In this document: positions 61,162 to 64,000 of the stretch, one piece after another
Position numbering within the stretch: the first letter of the stretch is position 1
How the letters are laid out: each line of letters begins with the position of its first letter
From: Lingula anatina
Lineage: Eukaryota > Brachiopoda > Lingulata > Lingulida > Lingulidae
Reading direction: 5' to 3'
Assembly (NCBI RefSeq): GCF_001039355.2
Contig: NW_019775810.1
Location: forward strand, 87,342-151,341
Length of the DNA stretch: 64,000 bases
Made by a program: the position numbers and the translations under genes
Notes under the pieces: generated by a model
Database searches by the model: none
Told to the model about the DNA's origin: nothing
Seen by the model: only the letters and a program-made list of their open reading frames with translations

Positions 61162-61290
61162 AAAAAAAAAGGCATGCAATTTGCACCACATACAATATGA
61201 CTGCTGTACACTATTTCCAGAGGTTTTTCCATCAAGCTCCATTGCATGACATTTTCAAACTAATTGTATTCACTCACTGTCCCATTTTCA
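60447..61290. other. Intergenic between RBP-C promoter and RBP-D 3' end, with an A-run
   Basis: AT-rich, with about 59 consecutive A at 61101-61159 preceded by no recognisable gene or retrocopy. The 96-residue plus frame at 60515-60805 has no family resemblance. Confidence 0.55.
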
Positions 61291-61292
61291 AA

Positions 61293-62853
61293 TTTATTGA
61301 TACCTAGAGAAAATCGTACTTTTTTCCCATCCACACACATTGCACTGAAGCAACTGATAGACCTTAAGAGCAGTTACTTTCGTCTATCAATCAGTTGTGT
61401 TGATAAAACAATTAAACTGTTAAGCTGCTGACAATTAAATAAACTGAGAAATAAGTTACAATTATACTGGTATATTAATATAAATTAAGCTATTAAACTT
61501 GGTCAACAAATGTAATACCATGACTAAATGAATAACACTCTTTGTTCCCCAAAAATGCACTGTTCATATATGTTACCGTGTTGTGATTAAGTTTACAAAA
61601 GTTTTGCAAAACTGACAATACCGAAAAAATGCACATTTATCAAATTGCGTAACATCTTCAACGTTAAAGGGAGTAAAAAAAAAAAAGCATTTCAGTAAAA
61701 CTTGACAAGGCTGTTTGAACAAAAGAAATGAAAACTTTTCATATTAAATTTTATGAGACAGATAGTAACAAAGAGACAAACATGTTTATTTCAGGATTTA
61801 CTTGTCATCATGAACCCCACTGCACATCGCTTAAAACTCACAGTTCAATTTAAGTTAAGCTTATTTTTCATTACTCTGCAAATACATAAACAAGTAAATA
61901 AATACAAATTAATTAAAAATAACTGACTATATACAAAGCAGATGACTTTCTTATAAAATTGCATTATTTTCACTGCATGTGGAGGAATGTGAACATTTTT
62001 CTTAACTCCTTTCCTACAACTCTTCCTAACAACTAGGGATAAGAGTAAAAAATGCTTAAATTCAAAGTGTGTCTTAATCAAATGTTATGAAAATACATGT
62101 TCAGGTCTTTTAACAACGTGCGCATGACATATTTAAAACTAAGATTCGGTCCTTTGACTTAAAAAAAAAAAAAAAAAGATTTACAAAAATAATTTTGGTC
62201 TTTTTTCAGACATGCCAAATGAAAGCATCTTCTGGAAAAAAAATGTTGCACAAAGAGATTATCTAAGGAAAATCTATCTGTCTGGGAAAATACAAATGGC
62301 TTACCGAAGAAAAAGTAAAAAAGAAATTCGGATCTTGATCAAAAATGTTATCCATATCATATCAAGGAAAAAGTTATAATGTTGCAAGATGTGCTGCAAG
62401 ACGTTGATTCAGTGACATTATACATACATGACATGGAACAACAACATCCAAACTAACTGGTGCTGTATTGCTTTTATCCCAACTTGTCTAAAACTTTATC
62501 TAAATCTAAATTCAACAAGGTCACAGTCAAGATCCACTGGAATCTTGCCACCTTTTTTTCCCCCCGTTAAATTAAAATCTTATTTCCAATCTGAATCAAA
62601 GCACTGGCAAATTGCCACAAATGTATGATACATTTTTTCTATTACTGGCTAAAGTTAAACAAGCTTAATGAACCAATGTTTGGTCTAAAAAAATTTAACT
62701 AAGAACAGAGAGAGAGAGAAAATAAAAGAGAGAGAGAGAGAAAGAGAGAGCAAAATATCTGTGTTAACTGTCATAAATCTATACTACAACAGTTGGTGAT
62801 ATATAGTCTCTGGGTAGATATATGTTCTGTCGACCCTGTCACTGGTATCTTGG
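61293..62853 (-). other. RBP-D 3' UTR (probable)
   Basis: It follows the TAG at 62854-62856. Candidate minus-strand AATAAA signals (plus TTTATT) lie near 61293 and 61784. AT-rich, with a GA microsatellite at 62708-62750. No coding signal. Confidence 0.45.
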
Positions 62854-63447
62854 CTAATACTAAAATGAAAAAAAAAAAGAAAGAAAAAGCAACAGGTCAA
62901 AGTTGGTCATGTAAATTTTGAAGTCCCCGGATGGATGGAAGAATCACAACACAAGTAACTAATTTTATAAAACTTACAAAAGTAAAAACATCTTGGCAGA
63001 AGATAAGCATACCAACAATTTGAGTAGATCTCATTACTTGTCCTTCCTTAATTATTGTACTTCTGGACTTCAGTTAAACTAACATTTTTAAATCCTAACA
63101 TAAATCTGAACAAGTTCAAACATAAAAATAATCATGCTATATATTTCCCATCAGTTTTTATATATATGCCCAGCCAACTACAATTTAAAAGTAAAACATA
63201 TCCACTTCAACTACAAAAATATTTTATTAAATTTGATAATTAAAAGCTTCAAGTAATTACCTGATAGCCCTGCTGCTGCCCATATCCACCCCCACCATAG
63301 GCATTTCCATATCCACCTTGTCCTCCATATCCGCCTTGTCCACCTCCATATCCGCCATAACCACCACTGCTGTATCCTCTATCTCCACCTCCGTAGCCTC
63401 CATATCCGCCGCGGTTATAGCCACCACCATAACCACCACCTCTTCCA
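62854..63447 (-). CDS. RBP-D: 3' part of a fourth Gly/Tyr-rich RNA-binding protein (runs off the window)
   Basis: Gly-rich exon 63261-63447 (62 codons) and a terminal exon 62854-62859 that adds only Tyr and the stop (TAT TAG). Repeats: GGGYGGGYNRGGYGG, QGGYGGQGGYG; end GQQQGYQY. The exon-4 start (split GG|T, then GRGGG) matches RBP-A and RBP-B, so the missing RRM exons are expected to the right of 64000. Confidence 0.8.
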
Positions 63448-63889
63448 CTGAAATTTGTAATTATATCAGTAGTATGTCAGATAAACAAAAATGTTAAAAT
63501 TGTGAAATCTGTTAAAAGAACCCAACCTTATTTAAATCATACTTCAGAAAATAAATTTTTAAATTTGCCAAGGGAATAAAATTTCAGAAAAAATCTCAAA
63601 ATTTAACAGCACACAAATACACCTGAAAAATTCATGCTCAACCAATATGATGTCATTTCATTTATTCTAACCCAAAGACATGCTGAAACTGTTCATCCTA
63701 CTGGCCAAGACCAAAATAAAAAAAAAAAAAAACAAAAATGTTCAAAGATCAGTACAAAATCATGCCCAGTCAGTCGACAAGGCCAGAAATACATGTAAAA
63801 GCCAGCATTGTGAATTCGCAGTAAAGAACCATGATGAAAAGTCAATATGGCAAATTACTGTAAGAAATTTTCCACATTCACAATAAAAG

Positions 63890-64000
63890 TTGATCCACAG
63901 ATCAAATATGGCTGAAAGTTTACAGCCTAATCCCGGCGGTGAATCTCTTGAGTGTCTATTAAGGGATTATGCAGAAAGCTTTCAAGTGGGATGGCCATAT
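63890..64000. mobile_element. Foldback element family F1, copy 3 (cut by window edge)
   Basis: TGATCCACAGATCAAATATGG, then TTATGCAGAAAGCTTTCAAGTGGGATGGCCATAT, in the same order as the copies at 18686 and 30317. The right arm is incomplete here. It lies in an RBP-D intron. Confidence 0.65.

Noticed and set aside
1-64000. tRNA, rRNA or snRNA genes
   Set aside because: No cloverleaf with A/B boxes, rRNA core or snRNA signature was recognised by eye on either strand. A tRNAscan/Infernal run would settle it.

Overview
This is nuclear DNA of a bilaterian animal, most likely a marine lophotrochozoan (mollusc, annelid, brachiopod or relative). It has multi-exon genes with GT-AG introns, AT-rich introns full of microsatellites and foldback transposons, and animal-specific proteins. 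The phylum call is inference from ferritin and RNA-binding-protein style, not from a search. Coding sequence is a small part of the 64 kb. Exon boundaries below were placed by hand from splice sites, reading frame and remembered protein families.

Layout. (1) 549-16,2xx, minus strand: a complete STAG/SA cohesin subunit gene in about 31 exons (about 1201 aa). (2) 16,2xx-23,05x, plus strand: a complete CDC20 gene (10 coding exons, 536 aa), head-to-head with STAG. Their first exons lie less than 175 bp apart, and the shared interval carries an E2F-type site, an inverted CCAAT box and a CHR-like element. (3) 23,9xx-36,45x, minus strand: two ferritin genes in tandem (166 and 172 aa) with identical exon layout. 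Both lack two ferroxidase ligands, and both have a degenerate iron-responsive-element-like hairpin near the predicted cap. Their large first introns hold a 754-bp tandem array and nested transposon debris. (4) 39,9xx-64,000, minus strand: a tandem array of four one-RRM, glycine/tyrosine-rich RNA-binding protein genes of the CIRBP/RBM3/GRP type, here called RBP-A, -B, -C and -D. A, B and C share intron phases. They also share the 12-mer GGTAGATGGCGC (CTCF-core-like) 80-93 bp above the 3' edge of their 5'-UTR exon. RBP-D runs off the right edge.

RBP-A has its whole 3' module (Gly-rich exon, a 22-nt microexon, terminal exon) twice, at 37.7-42.1 kb and 42.2-45.6 kb. The first copy carries an extra 953-bp transposon. 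A single N abuts the second copy, so a real duplication and unmerged haplotypes are both possible. Three of the four single-N gaps in the window sit between direct repeats, which points to assembly joins.

Recurring themes are partial tandem duplications that copy an exon edge with its splice site (STAG, CDC20) or an exon piece (RBP-B), and several families of foldback or MITE-like elements. No rRNA, tRNA, CRISPR or prokaryotic operon structure was seen.
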